Shown piece by piece: positions 50,852-61,600 of a DNA stretch of 64,000 nucleotides (positions within the stretch are counted from its first letter, which is position 1; each line of letters opens with the position of its first letter). The translations under genes and the position numbers were made by a program. Source of the DNA: Lachnospiraceae bacterium (GTDB lineage Bacteria; Bacillota; Clostridia; Lachnospirales; Lachnospiraceae); the NCBI GenBank assembly GCA_021770345.1, contig JAETRD010000006.1, positions 221,454 to 285,453 of the forward strand. The letters run 5' to 3'. The notes beneath the pieces were generated by a model. The model made no database searches. It saw nothing but the letters and a program-made list of their open reading frames with translations, and was not told the DNA's origin.

Positions 50852-52825
50852 ATGAAAAGTATTCGAACCAAAATCACCTTATGTCTCATCTTAACAGTTC
50901 TGGCGGGATTGTTTGCAACCGGCGCTTCGAGTATTATGCCGAATTACAACAATACGATGTCTATTGTAGAACAGATGATGAGTCAGACAGCCGTTTTGGC
51001 AGCAGGACGTGTGGAACAGGAGCTTGCGGCTTACAAGAATGCCGTTATGGATGCGGGCTGTATCCCGCAGCTGTCGGATCCGACTGTGCTGCGGAGTGAA
51101 AAGCAGGCGATTATTGACGAACGCGCCTCGATGCACGGTTTCCAGCGGGGAAACATTATCGGTTTAGACGGCATCAGCGTTCTGGACGGAAAGGATTATT
51201 CGGATCGGGAATATGTGCAGCAGGCCATGCAGGGCAATGTCTATGTGTCGGAGCCGCTGATCAGCAAGATTACCGGAGAACTGTCCATTATGGTTGCGGC
51301 GCCGCTTTACGCCGACGGAATATATGGTTCATCCATAGTCGGTGTCGTATATTTTGTTCCGCGTGAGACTTTTTTGAATGACATTGTATCGGCCATTCAG
51401 GTCGGCGAAAACAGCAGGGCTTATATGATCAACAAATCCGGTGACACGATTGCGGACATTACGCTTGAGACGATCACGGTTCAGAATATCGAAGCCGAGG
51501 CACAGGGCGATCCGACGCTGGGGGATCTTGCGGCGATTCATGCCCAGATGCGTCAGGGGAAAAACGGATTCGGAAGCTATACGAGCGGGGAAGAGAAAAT
51601 GTTTGCGGCCTATGCGCCCGTAAATGATACGGACGGCTGGAGCATTGCGGTTACCGCGCCGCAGTTAAATTACCTGGCCTCCACGCGGAATACCATGGTT
51701 GTCAACATTGCAGTGATTGTGATCTCCATACTGGTTTCCGTCGTGATCGCGCTGGTACTGGCCGGAAACATCAGCAGGCCGATGAAAGCATGTGCAAAGC
51801 GGATGGAACTGCTTGTACAGGGAGATCTGGATACGCCGATGCCGAAGATTACCAGCAGAGACGAAACAGGTATGCTTGCGGGGTCTACGGCATCGCTGGT
51901 CGAGGGGTTAAGCGTTGTGATCAATGATATCGCATATCTGCTGAACGAGATGGCAAATCAGAATCTGGATGTTCATACGGAGCATGAGGAGGTATATGTC
52001 GGCAGCTTCCGGAATATACTGCTTTCCATGCGCAATATGAGGGTGGAGTTAAGCGGTGCGATGCGCCAGGTGAATCATTCTGCGGCTCAGGTGTCCGCAG
52101 CCAGCAATCAGCTGGCTTCAGGCGCTCAGACGCTCAGTCAGGGAACTTTAGAACAGGCCGGTTCCGTACAGGAGCTTGCGGCGCGGGTAAATGAAATCTC
52201 CGAGCAGGCTAAGAGCACCGCAGACGGCGCATCGGATGTGCGCAGCCAGACGCACCGGACCGGTGAGGAAATCTCTCTGTGTAACCAGAAGATGCAGAAT
52301 CTGGTTGAGGCTATGGACAGGATTCAGACCAGCTCCAACGAGATCGAGAAGATTCTTAAGACAATCGACGATATTGCATTCCAGACCAATATACTGGCGC
52401 TGAATGCGGCGGTGGAAGCGGCGAGAGCGGGCACTGCCGGAAAAGGGTTTGCTGTTGTTGCGGAGGAAGTGCGCAACCTCGCTGGAAAATCGGCCGAAGC
52501 TGCCCAAAATACGTCCGCGCTCATTGAGAATTCCACGGAGGCAGTACATACCGGTACGGAGATTGCCCAAAATACAGCGAGTATCCTGTTCGATGTTGTA
52601 AGCAGTATTCAGTCTATGATTGATTCCATCGATCATATTGCCGCCGTGTCCAACGAGCAGTCGGATGCGGTTGGGCAGATATCGGAAGGAATTAACCGGA
52701 TATCAAATATTGTACAGAGCAACAGTGCTACCGCGGAGGAGAGCGCCGCAGCCAGCGAACAGCTTTCCGCCGAAGCGGTCGGATTGAAAGAACTGGTGGA
52801 TCGGTTTACACTCGCTTCCAGTTGA
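50852..52825 (+). CDS. Methyl-accepting chemotaxis protein
   Basis: 657 residues: helix 1 (residues ~7-29), an extracellular dCache-type ligand domain ([43 protein letters not shown]), helix 2 (~282-305), a HAMP domain ([20 protein letters not shown]) and the cytoplasmic signalling coiled coil. The conserved hairpin tip reads [22 protein letters not shown]. It has no C-terminal CheR/CheB-binding pentapeptide. Ligand unknown; the dCache motif could fit an amino acid or related small molecule. Confidence 0.96.
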   Translation: MKSIRTKITLCLILTVLAGLFATGASSIMPNYNNTMSIVEQMMSQTAVLAAGRVEQELAAYKNAVMDAGCIPQLSDPTVLRSEKQAIIDERASMHGFQRGNIIGLDGISVLDGKDYSDREYVQQAMQGNVYVSEPLISKITGELSIMVAAPLYADGIYGSSIVGVVYFVPRETFLNDIVSAIQVGENSRAYMINKSGDTIADITLETITVQNIEAEAQGDPTLGDLAAIHAQMRQGKNGFGSYTSGEEKMFAAYAPVNDTDGWSIAVTAPQLNYLASTRNTMVVNIAVIVISILVSVVIALVLAGNISRPMKACAKRMELLVQGDLDTPMPKITSRDETGMLAGSTASLVEGLSVVINDIAYLLNEMANQNLDVHTEHEEVYVGSFRNILLSMRNMRVELSGAMRQVNHSAAQVSAASNQLASGAQTLSQGTLEQAGSVQELAARVNEISEQAKSTADGASDVRSQTHRTGEEISLCNQKMQNLVEAMDRIQTSSNEIEKILKTIDDIAFQTNILALNAAVEAARAGTAGKGFAVVAEEVRNLAGKSAEAAQNTSALIENSTEAVHTGTEIAQNTASILFDVVSSIQSMIDSIDHIAAVSNEQSDAVGQISEGINRISNIVQSNSATAEESAAASEQLSAEAVGLKELVDRFTLASS

Positions 52826-52872
52826 AAGCAACGGGCTGCATGCTTCGCGAACAGCCCTTGTATTCGGGAAAA

Positions 52873-52916
52873 GGAGACTGTGAAACACGGTGTTGTGTTT
52901 CACAGTCTCCTTTTTT
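52873..52916. terminator. Strong terminator between the chemoreceptor and the prophage
   Basis: GGAGACTGTGAAACAC / GTGTTTCACAGTCTCC, a perfect 16-bp stem with a 6-base loop, followed by TTTTTT. It separates the host gene from the convergent phage late genes and may serve both. Confidence 0.95.
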
Positions 52917-52967
52917 CGCCGAACATACGACAGATAATCACATGTTCGACCAGGTGTCCCGGGGTGC

Positions 52968-55448
52968 TTAGCTTCCGGACAGAGCGTTTATCCTTGCCTC
53001 TAAGGCGGTGAATTTCTCCTTCAGCATCCGGTTTTCTTCTTCTATCCGCTCTACCTTTTTCCACAGGAGCTGTGTCATGTGAACCGTCAGGAAGATAAAT
53101 TCCTGATAGCGCAGAGAATAATCATAAATCGGATTGTCGTTTTCATCCGTACAGAGAACTTTTGAAGATTCAACCGGTGTCCCGTCTTCCTCGTTGAACT
53201 CCGTATATTTGTATCGGACGTCCCTGCAGAATCCGGCAAACTGTTCCGGCTCGATGCCAAGCTCCGTCATCGCATCTTCGACATCCTGTGAAATGGCGCC
53301 GATATGCACGCGGTCGCCGTCGTTAAATATAAAAGATTTCGGCTGCAGCTTGAGGAACAGCTGCTCATACACTTCCGAAATATCGCAGATGTCATGCTTT
53401 TTCGTCCGGTCGGAGGTGTTAATAGTTCCGGTCTTGGCGTATACGGTTTTCCAGAGATGGGAGGTGTCGCCGAGGGTTCTGGCATTTGATGATGATGGAT
53501 GGAATGATGCAGCATAAAAATCATACTGTACCCCTTGCGCGTGCATAAAAACAGGTGATGCATCTGATCCGTTGTAATCGCCCATGTGGATGTTATTTTT
53601 GGAGTTCATGCCGAGCAATGTGGTTTGTACGCCTGCTGTTGTCTTTGATCGAACCCACTTCTGATTTTCCAGATCTAAATTGCCGCTCATTGCTCCGCCG
53701 GTTTTCGGAAAATAAGTATTTACAATATTATTCCCGTTCCCGTCCTGCGTGGCTTTTGTTGCTGTTCCCGCTGAGGTGGCCGAAGTGGCTGATTTCACGC
53801 TAAAATTCGCCGGATTATAAACATACATATTTGTCCCATCCGTACCGCCCCACAGCCATGTGGGCTGCCCGGCCTGGCCGCTCCAATGGAAAGTCATTGG
53901 TAGTCCCGTATTTCCATCCCGGCCCAATTTTGCCGCAGTGGTTGCAGTTGCCGCATTTTCCGCACTGTTAGCATAATTTACGGATTGCTGACCAATATTT
54001 GCAGATGTAATAATTTCGTGCCAATCCCGCCATGTGTTTGTATTATATAATGCTTCGCGAAAATAAAATTTGTCATGATTTGTATTATATGGATACAGAA
54101 ATTGTATGGTGCCAATTCCGTATCCTCTTATAGTATGTACAGTACAAAACTGTAGTCCGTTAAATCTGTTAGTTGGATTATTACTGAAAAAAACGGTTTC
54201 GCCAATTGGATATGTGTTTGATAAATCTGCGCCATCCCTAAAATTATCTTCCTGTAAAGAAAGATTTTTAGAACTTGCAACATTTTTGTCTAAGTCATGG
54301 GTGTTATCTACGTTTGCGAGTCCGATATTGGCGGGTGTCAGGTTTACATAGCCTGTTCGGTAAGCGTCTTCCGCATCGCCTTTTACACCGGAGACATCGG
54401 CGTTTACTGCGGTGTCGATTAAATCCCGCAGGGTCTTTCCCTGTCTGGCCGACAGCGGTTTGTCCGCGGCAGCGGAAGTCAGGTTGTCAACGATATCCGT
54501 CACATTGATTTTAGTTGTTGTAATGCTGTCGATCAGACTCTTATTATTTTTGATGTATGCGACGATCTCACTTAACTGATCAAGCGTCTCATCATCGCTG
54601 TCCGCCACGGCGCTTAAGCGCGAGGAGAGTGTTTCCATGAAATCCCGCAGGTCGGCGTGGGCGTCTTCGGATAAATTGTGCCGATCCAGATCATTGGCGA
54701 CCTCCGCAGCTTTGTCGTAAGCTGTTTTGACGGAATTTGGGGTCGCCGACGCGTCGGTGGAAGTGCTTGTGACGCTGTCTACCAGTCGCGTGTGTCCATA
54801 CGACAAAACGGATGCGTGTTCCGTGAGATGTTCGATAAATGTATGGATTGCTTTTGCTATTTTTCCAAATGCCGTGCTGAGTGTCTCGCCGCTGCTTAAC
54901 GTGTTCAGGGCAGAGGATTCGGTGTAGGTCGGTGTCTGATCGTTCGTCGTGACATTCGGTACGTTTCCAAGTCCGACCTGCACTTTATCCGTTTTGTGCG
55001 GATTGCTCTCATCCGCTAAGTGCCGCACCATTTTTTCAATGATATTAGACTCGACGGCGGATTCGATCTCGTTGTCTTCCAACACGGATTTTCTTACGAT
55101 AATGTGAAAGCAGGCGGTTGTGACAGTGCTGTTTTCGGATATGATTTTTAACTCCGCGTCGCATTTGCCGGGCACGCAGGTCGCCTGCTCGGGAAGAATG
55201 AGGGAAATTGTTCCGTCTTCATTTCTGGACACATGCGCGTCGTCATCGTCCATATAGACGAAGGTGTGGTCCGGTTTGGAAATTTTGATGCAGAGAATAT
55301 CGCTCTGCGACAGCCGGTACGGTTTTCCGTTATCGGACAGGGTGATTAAAATGTTTCTGGAATCGCAGTCGTCCTGGCTGCAGTGAATGTTTTGAATCCT
55401 TGATACAGTGAAATCAAGGGTGATCTTTTGTTTTAATTTTAAAGACAT
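52968..55448 (-). CDS. Phage baseplate/tail-fibre protein: BppU N-terminus and S74 chaperone C-terminus
   Basis: 826 residues. The first ~130 residues (ITLDFTVSRIQNIHCSQDD, ILCIKISKPDHTFVYMDDDD) are a BppU-type (DUF2479) particle-docking domain. A repetitive fibre shaft follows with heptad-like DSDDETLDQLSEIVAYI and NLTPANIGLANV modules. From about residue 660 comes a peptidase-S74 intramolecular chaperone (GTINTSDRTKKHD with the self-cleavage Ser near 680, then FNDGDRVHIGAISQDVEDAM). The chaperone trimerises the fibre and then cuts itself off. C-terminal coiled coil ends ALSGS. Last gene of the tail block; its leader repeats the ribosome-binding region of the tail-tip gene. Confidence 0.9.
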   Translation of the reverse strand: MSLKLKQKITLDFTVSRIQNIHCSQDDCDSRNILITLSDNGKPYRLSQSDILCIKISKPDHTFVYMDDDDAHVSRNEDGTISLILPEQATCVPGKCDAELKIISENSTVTTACFHIIVRKSVLEDNEIESAVESNIIEKMVRHLADESNPHKTDKVQVGLGNVPNVTTNDQTPTYTESSALNTLSSGETLSTAFGKIAKAIHTFIEHLTEHASVLSYGHTRLVDSVTSTSTDASATPNSVKTAYDKAAEVANDLDRHNLSEDAHADLRDFMETLSSRLSAVADSDDETLDQLSEIVAYIKNNKSLIDSITTTKINVTDIVDNLTSAAADKPLSARQGKTLRDLIDTAVNADVSGVKGDAEDAYRTGYVNLTPANIGLANVDNTHDLDKNVASSKNLSLQEDNFRDGADLSNTYPIGETVFFSNNPTNRFNGLQFCTVHTIRGYGIGTIQFLYPYNTNHDKFYFREALYNTNTWRDWHEIITSANIGQQSVNYANSAENAATATTAAKLGRDGNTGLPMTFHWSGQAGQPTWLWGGTDGTNMYVYNPANFSVKSATSATSAGTATKATQDGNGNNIVNTYFPKTGGAMSGNLDLENQKWVRSKTTAGVQTTLLGMNSKNNIHMGDYNGSDASPVFMHAQGVQYDFYAASFHPSSSNARTLGDTSHLWKTVYAKTGTINTSDRTKKHDICDISEVYEQLFLKLQPKSFIFNDGDRVHIGAISQDVEDAMTELGIEPEQFAGFCRDVRYKYTEFNEEDGTPVESSKVLCTDENDNPIYDYSLRYQEFIFLTVHMTQLLWKKVERIEEENRMLKEKFTALEARINALSGS
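54310..54612 (-). repeat. 300-bp direct repeat, copy 1 (fibre shaft module)
   Basis: Nearly identical to 56012-56313 in the neighbouring fibre gene, same orientation. Encodes the DETLDQLSEIVAYIKNNK to NLTPANIGLAN module. Confidence 0.9.
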
Positions 55449-55469
55449 AATACTCCTTTCTTTTTACGA

Positions 55470-55519
55470 TGCTATTTTATACGGATGGCAGTCTACAGTG
55501 CTATTTTATACGGATGGCA
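55470..55519 (-). repeat. Duplicated 21-bp gene end between the two fibre genes
   Basis: TGCTATTTTATACGGATGGCA occurs at 55470-55490 and 55499-55519. The second copy encodes the C-terminus of the 615-residue protein (AIRIK and stop); the first is the same ending without a gene attached. It looks like a scar of fibre-cassette exchange. Confidence 0.85.
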
Positions 55520-57348
55520 TTCAGGTATACGCTGTTTATGTTTAAAGCGGCTCCGCAATTCTGACGTGCGTACAATCTTACTTTTTGTCCTGCCGCGAGG
55601 CCGAGTGCAGAAACGGATGATACCTGCAGCACTGTTGTACCGCTTCCGGAAGCGCCAACCTGGATACCGCCAAATCCACCGGTTGTATTTGTATCTTTTA
55701 AGTCTAATCGCCGCAATCCGTTTTTGTTGCTTGAAAAACTGGCTTGAGCATGGATCAAATAAGTTCCGGTAACGCCAATCGTGATGGTCAGAATTTCGGT
55801 GGACACATCGTTTGGAATTGATTTTGATGTTGTCAGAGATGTGCTGTAATTGCTGCCGATATCACTTTTGGGAAGGTATGTATTTGCGATATTGCGTCCG
55901 TTTCCGTCCTGTGTGGCTCTGGTTGCAGTCGCCGCATTTCCGGTACAGCTTCCGCTGGAACCGGCCACGCTTGGCTGCGGATTACTTGCGGAGTACTGGC
56001 GCTCATTTGTCACGTTTGCGAGTCCGATATTGGCGGGTGTCAGGTTTACATAGCCTGTTCGGTAAGCGGCTTCGGCACTCCCTTTTACGCCGGAGACACC
56101 GGCGTTTGTCAAAGTGTCGATTAAATCCCGCAGGGCCTTTCCCTGTCTGGCCGACAGCGGTTTGTCCGCGGCAGCGGAAGTCAGGTTGTCAACGATATCC
56201 GTCACATTGATTTTAGCTGTTGTAATGCTGTCGATCAGACTCTTATTATTTTTGATATATGCGACGATCTCACTTAACTGATCGAGCGTCTCATCGTCGC
56301 TGTCCGCCACGGCATTCAGTCTCGTGACGAGTGCGGAAATAAGGTTTCTGATATCAGCGTGGGCCGAATCGGACGTGTTGTGAGCCGACACGGCACGCTG
56401 TGTAAAAGCGGTAGTGGCAAGCTGGGCCGTATCCGTACCGGCAGCGGCGGTCGGAGCAGTTGGGACACCTGTCAGAGCAGGGCTTTCAACAGGGGATTTT
56501 GCGTCTAACTGCGTTTGAATATTGTCCGTTACTCCGGCGGTATGGTTCAAATCATTTGTGGTGGCGGTAAGTCCGTCCAGGACATTCAGTTCGGCGGCGG
56601 TCGCTGTCAGGTCCGAGATGCTGTTGACGGTATGATTGTGCGAATCATCCCTGACTGTTACCGCAAGATCGATATCTGATGAACCGTCAAGCGGGGTGGA
56701 GGCGGATACATCGCCGGACAATGTCAGCGTTCGTGATTTTCCCCATTTATCGGTGACAATATCTTCGGTGCCGTCAAAGGATGTCCCGTTAATATTCCTT
56801 GCTGTTGTTAATTTTTCCGAACTGTTTACGTTTTTGTCAATGTCCGCCGTATTGTCCGCATTTCCAAGGCCGACCTGGTCTTTTGTCACGTTATGCGGAT
56901 TGAGGGAATCCGTTAAATGGCGAACCATTTTTTGTACAATATTCGATTCAATGGTCGATGAAATTTCCGTATCGCTCAGGACGGATTTTTTTACAATAAT
57001 ATTAAAATTACACGACGTGATCATGCCGTCCGCAGAAATAATCTGCAATTCTGCCCGGCATATGCCGGGGACGGAGGTCATCTGCTGTGATAAGACAACA
57101 GACACCGTGCCGTCCGCGTTTTTCAGCAGGTGGTTTTCGTCTGTTTCGTCTATATAGACAAAGGTATGATCCGGTTTGGAAATCTTCAGGCACAGGATAT
57201 CGTTTTGCGGTATCGGATACGGCTTCCCGTTATCCGACAGGGTGATTAACAGTGTTCTTGAAAAATCGTCATCCTGACTGCAATGGACATTCTGTATTTT
57301 TGATACGGTCAAATCCAGTGTGATTTTTTGTTCAAATGTTGTATGCAT
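55501..57348 (-). CDS. Phage baseplate/fibre protein with BppU N-terminus
   Basis: 615 residues, paralogous to the 826-residue protein downstream. N-terminal BppU-type docking domain (ITLDLTVSKIQNVHCSQDDD), a shaft with tail-fibre repeats (LDGLTATTNDLNHTAGVTDN, SPALTGVPTAPTAA), the shared ETLDQLSEIVAYIKNN block, and a distinct C-terminal receptor-binding-like domain (residues ~480-615) with beta-rich TNF/jelly-roll-like composition (TYLIHAQASFSSN). No S74 domain. Probably the receptor-binding or collar fibre; the host receptor cannot be inferred. Confidence 0.87.
   Translation of the reverse strand: MHTTFEQKITLDLTVSKIQNVHCSQDDDFSRTLLITLSDNGKPYPIPQNDILCLKISKPDHTFVYIDETDENHLLKNADGTVSVVLSQQMTSVPGICRAELQIISADGMITSCNFNIIVKKSVLSDTEISSTIESNIVQKMVRHLTDSLNPHNVTKDQVGLGNADNTADIDKNVNSSEKLTTARNINGTSFDGTEDIVTDKWGKSRTLTLSGDVSASTPLDGSSDIDLAVTVRDDSHNHTVNSISDLTATAAELNVLDGLTATTNDLNHTAGVTDNIQTQLDAKSPVESPALTGVPTAPTAAAGTDTAQLATTAFTQRAVSAHNTSDSAHADIRNLISALVTRLNAVADSDDETLDQLSEIVAYIKNNKSLIDSITTAKINVTDIVDNLTSAAADKPLSARQGKALRDLIDTLTNAGVSGVKGSAEAAYRTGYVNLTPANIGLANVTNERQYSASNPQPSVAGSSGSCTGNAATATRATQDGNGRNIANTYLPKSDIGSNYSTSLTTSKSIPNDVSTEILTITIGVTGTYLIHAQASFSSNKNGLRRLDLKDTNTTGGFGGIQVGASGSGTTVLQVSSVSALGLAAGQKVRLYARQNCGAALNINSVYLNAIRIK
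56012..56313 (-). repeat. 300-bp direct repeat, copy 2 (fibre shaft module)
   Basis: Near-identical partner of 54310-54612, about 1.7 kb away in the same orientation. Confidence 0.9.
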
Positions 57349-57360
57349 GGCGCTCCTTTC

Positions 57361-58185
57361 TTATATCCCGATTTTTCGAATCGGAGAGTAGGTGATTTTT
57401 ATGCTGCAATCGAGACTCGGCGTAAACGTATTGCACCGATTCTCATAGGTATTGATGATACGCGGGAAAAAATAGTTAAAATCATTGGCAAGCGCAGGGT
57501 GGGAGAGGGAGGAACTAATGATCTGGTTCTTTCCGTCTATGCGCAGAATTTCGTTCGTGCGGCAGTTATTTACCCGCAGGATTCTGGTGTCCATGGAATT
57601 TGCAAGCGTAAAATTTCCGTCGTCTAACAGGGTGATTTCCATATCGGGCAGAATCTGTGCATCGATTGCGGTGATCTCGTCCGAATTGTCATACAAATCA
57701 AAAGAAGTACCTGCCGCACAGTCGTAGACGGCAGATACTTCATCCATAAAGGAAAACGGAGCATCGGTATAGAGTGTCAGCTCGAGACCGATGATTTGTC
57801 CGTTGTATTCAATTTGTTTGCTGCCAAAAGTCCCGTTCCAGTAGAGATGTTCAAAGCCGTCCAAAAGGATTTTAAACCGCTTGTAGTCTCTGCGGCAAAG
57901 CCAGCGCTGCAGTGCCGAAACCTCCTGTGGCGAGAGAGCTGCCTCCTCCTGACCGGCGGTGCGGTCAGGATTTTTGCATATCTGGAACGTGGCGGAAAGG
58001 GCAGTATCGTAGCTGGATGCGTAAAGGCGAAAGCGACAGCTGCCGGAGGGGCGTATCTGTTGAAACGTGAGATCCGCACCGGATGACACCGTTTCAATGC
58101 CGCCGGAGCCGTCAAAGCGGCAGACCATCATCTGATAGTCGGATAAACGTTCGCCGTCGTATTCAAAGTTTAAAAAATTTTTCAT
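57361..58185 (-). CDS. Distal-tail (Dit)-like phage protein
   Basis: 274 residues. FEYDGERLSDYQMMVCRFDG at the start and the two-part layout (a beta ring domain, then a galectin-like C-terminal part beginning near LPDMEITLLDDGNF) fit Dit/siphovirus tail-hub proteins, which form the hexameric ring at the tail tip. The start overlaps the stop of the DUF1617-like gene (ATGA). Identity as Dit is by pattern; normal gene order would place Dit before the tail-tip protein. Confidence 0.75.
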   Translation of the reverse strand: MKNFLNFEYDGERLSDYQMMVCRFDGSGGIETVSSGADLTFQQIRPSGSCRFRLYASSYDTALSATFQICKNPDRTAGQEEAALSPQEVSALQRWLCRRDYKRFKILLDGFEHLYWNGTFGSKQIEYNGQIIGLELTLYTDAPFSFMDEVSAVYDCAAGTSFDLYDNSDEITAIDAQILPDMEITLLDDGNFTLANSMDTRILRVNNCRTNEILRIDGKNQIISSSLSHPALANDFNYFFPRIINTYENRCNTFTPSLDCSIKITYSPIRKIGI

Positions 58186-58574
58186 AATGATTCCTCTCGT
58201 AATAAGTCAAATGTGATCAGTGGCAATAATGTCTGCGGCGTTATTTGAATGCCGGATAAGGAGTCTTTGGAGACGGGGATTAAATCATTCCCCATCGGAA
58301 CTTCGGTCGACAGCAGTTCATTCATCTCATGGTTAAATGCGCTGCCGTCCGTAAATCCTTTGAGCATACCGTTTTCGTCCGCCAGAATTTTTCCCGCATC
58401 GTCCCGCAAGGCATATGTTTCGATGAGTTTTTCGCGTCTGGCCTCTATGGTATTTTTCAGAACAGACAATGTGTGGATGTTTTTGGCAATGGCGCAGGCC
58501 GTGTTCAAATCCAATTCTTTCTCGGCCAATGCCATAAATACATGATAAATGTTTAATAAATCAATTGCTTTCAT
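58182..58574 (-). CDS. DUF1617-like small phage protein
   Basis: 130 residues, largely helical: AIDLLNIYHVFMALAEKELDL, ...ARREKLIETYALRDDAGK, NELLSTEVPMGNDLIPV. The pattern matches the small DUF1617-type proteins encoded among phage tail genes; the function is unknown. It lies between the tail-tip and Dit-like genes with overlaps on one side, so it belongs to the same transcript. Confidence 0.65.
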   Translation of the reverse strand: MKAIDLLNIYHVFMALAEKELDLNTACAIAKNIHTLSVLKNTIEARREKLIETYALRDDAGKILADENGMLKGFTDGSAFNHEMNELLSTEVPMGNDLIPVSKDSLSGIQITPQTLLPLITFDLLREESL

Positions 58575-58607
58575 AGGTAACCTCCTTTGTTTTGAAAATG
58601 GGGACGC

Positions 58608-61600
58608 TTATGCGTCTGGTTTGTTTTGCATGTGTGCGAGTTGTCTTTCTAATAACAGCAGCCGCCCGGCGTTTTCCTCTTCTTTGGCGAGCAGCTTCTG
58701 TACCATGTGAACGGTCAGCATGATAAACTCCTGATAACGAAGGGAGTAGGCGTATTTGACGCTGCCGTCCGGGTTGGTTTCCGGTACTTTTGATTCCTCC
58801 ACCGGCGTGCCGTCCTCGCTATACTCGGTATAGCGGTATACGATGTCTTTGCAGAAGCCTGCAAACTGCTCCGGCGCCAGCCCAAGCGTCTGCATCGCTT
58901 CCTCGATGTCCTGTGAGATTGCGCCGATATGGATTCGGTCGCCATCGTTGAACAGGAATGTTTTCGGCCTGATCATCAGAAACAGTTTCTCGTAGATTTC
59001 TCCGATGTCTGCGATCTCTTTTTTCTGATTTCGGTCCGAGGTGTTGATGGTTCCGTTTTTGGCGTACACGTTATTCCAGAGATGCGAGGAGTCGCCGAGG
59101 TTTGCCGGATTCTGTAGTAAACTTAATGAATTTTCTTCATATCGGAACGTTGTTTTGTGGAATCCATATGATGATCCTTTGGCGTGAAGGTATACCGGTG
59201 ATTCATTATTCGAATCAGGGTCGCCGATATGGATTTGATTTTTGCTATTCATACCAAGCAGCCTTACAGGACTGGAAACAACGTTATTATAGTCGCCGTC
59301 AGGAGTGCTGCTGATGATAAAATCGGTAGTAATCCATTTGTTATTTTGTATTTCCAAATCATTACGCAATGCATTACCCAATGAAAGATCTTCTATCCAC
59401 ACATTTCTTAAAAATTTTGTTGCAAGCCGTATGGTACATTTATACTCACCAGTGTCTTTACCAATATTAACATTTCCGCCATCCGCATTTAGTGATATTT
59501 GATTCGGCGTTGTACCGTTGCCTTTTCCCTGTATCTCATTGTTATCAAGCTCTAAATGGGCTTCTGCGGAGGTTCCTCCGACAATCAATGCCGGGGATTT
59601 GTTTTCCGTGCCGGATGCGTCGGTTTTCTTAGACAGTACAAGTGTTCCGGTGACGGTTGCGGCCTTTAGATTTGTATTTCCCTGAACGGATAAATTTCCA
59701 GTCACACCGATATTACCTCCGACACTGGCGTTACCCCACATATGAGCATCGTTTTGTATATGCAGATAGGATGTGATCGCCGCCGCTCCCCCAAGCCTCA
59801 GAACGTATGCTTCGGATAACAGTTCCCAGCTTAAGGCTTTTTCGTAACGTGCGCCAAAATCACTTATGTCGTCGCCATGCCACATCATAAGATCGTTATT
59901 AAGGTAAATGTTACCTTTGATATCAGCCCCCATGCAGGTGAGCTTCCCGTTTTGAATCTGCGTATAGGTGGAAGGGGATTGATACTGTCTGATTCCGTCC
60001 GTCCCCAGGTACACTCCCGTAGCCGTACTTGTCATGGAATCCGTCCCGTTACAGAGCGCGTTCGGCTTTATCGTAAACCCGCCGATCTTCCCGCCCGGAG
60101 AAGACAGATTGCCGGCAAAATATACGTTTCCGTCTTTGTCGGTATAAAACAGATCTTTTGCGCTGCCGCCGCCTCCTTTTGTAATCCGCAGCAGTTTTTC
60201 TTCGTCGGGATTGACGACAAAAGAAACCATCTTATCGCCTTCCTTGCCGTTGGTGATATGGAAGCCGTCTTTTTTGAATTCCAGAGAACCGTTTTCATTG
60301 CGAATCAAAAGATTTTGCCCGAGGATAAATTCGCCGATGATGGTATCTGCGATCACCCCCATGGTTGTCTTTTCTTCACCCGTATTCGGGTCGATGTAAA
60401 TATATTTTCCGACGGCAGCCTTTACGGATTCCCAATTATCATCCGTCACATACAGGCCGCTGTTTATAAACCTTGACTGGCAGGGGTCGTACATGTCGGT
60501 CAGATCGTCGTAGGTTCTGCATAAAAGGCCGGCGGAGTCATATACGATGTTCTGGTTTTCCGCGTTATTTACAATCTTTGTTGCGGTCGCATCGAGTCCT
60601 TTCCGCACCCAGTTTTCAACGTATTGCGATGTTTTTGCGGTATTTTTTACCTTCTGGGTCGTGTAGGAGTAGGAGGACGCCACGGACTGGGCGGATTGCA
60701 GAACGCTGTCTACGTCGGAAATGCCGGACCATACTTTCTCCACAGTGGAAAATTCCACTTCCATTTTTGAAATATCATCAAAGAACAGCTTGTAGGAGAG
60801 CAGCCGCAGGTAATAGATTTTTTCGTCCACACAGACATGAATCCAGCTGCCGACCTCAAATTGATCGAATAGCGGCTGAAATTCGGGGAGCGCGAGCAGA
60901 TTGTTGATGGTGGCCGTGACCGTATACTGCACATTGCTGATTTTCTGCAGCTCGCGTTTTGCCATCAAAAGCAGTTCGTTTGCCCGTGAGACGAGAGCGG
61001 CGTTGTCGAGTCCGTCGGAGATAAAATTGCTGTTCTGGTAGGTGTCTTCCATGCGGTAGGAACAGAAAACCTTCCACATCGCTTCGTCGTCGAGCATGGT
61101 TTCCAAGTTCAATTCGTCCCGCAGGGAATCCTGGATGACGCAAATTTCGCCGGATGGGGTTTCATAGTCGTACAGCTGCTTTACGGCATCAATCTGCTCC
61201 TGCCGTTTCGTCATCTCCGCTTCAATCAAACCGATGCGTCTGCTATACAGTGCGCAATAGTTGTTCCGCAATTGTGCGTTGCCGGAATCGAACACGATGG
61301 AGAGCACGTCGCCGTAAGCATTTTTTAATCCGTCGAGGAAATCAAAGCTGTAGAACTGCAGTTGTTCTATAAAATCGCTTTCCGCTAAATCCAGTTTTCT
61401 TAAATCTTTGTAATTGGTGTCAAGCTTGTTCAGATTTCTCTGAATATTTTGTTTCAGATAAGTTTCCATATTGTTATTTACAGTGACAGATACCTGGGGG
61501 CCGATAAGGCTGACGGTTTTGTCCTCGATGCTTGTGAGCTTAAATTTTCCCGTCCAGACATGTGCGGTTTTGGAGTAGGAGGGATCCACTGCGTCAACCT

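Noticed and set aside
52825-52967. Prophage attachment site at the host/phage border
   Set aside because: No tRNA or integrase lies here, and the other prophage end is outside the window, so no repeat could be compared.
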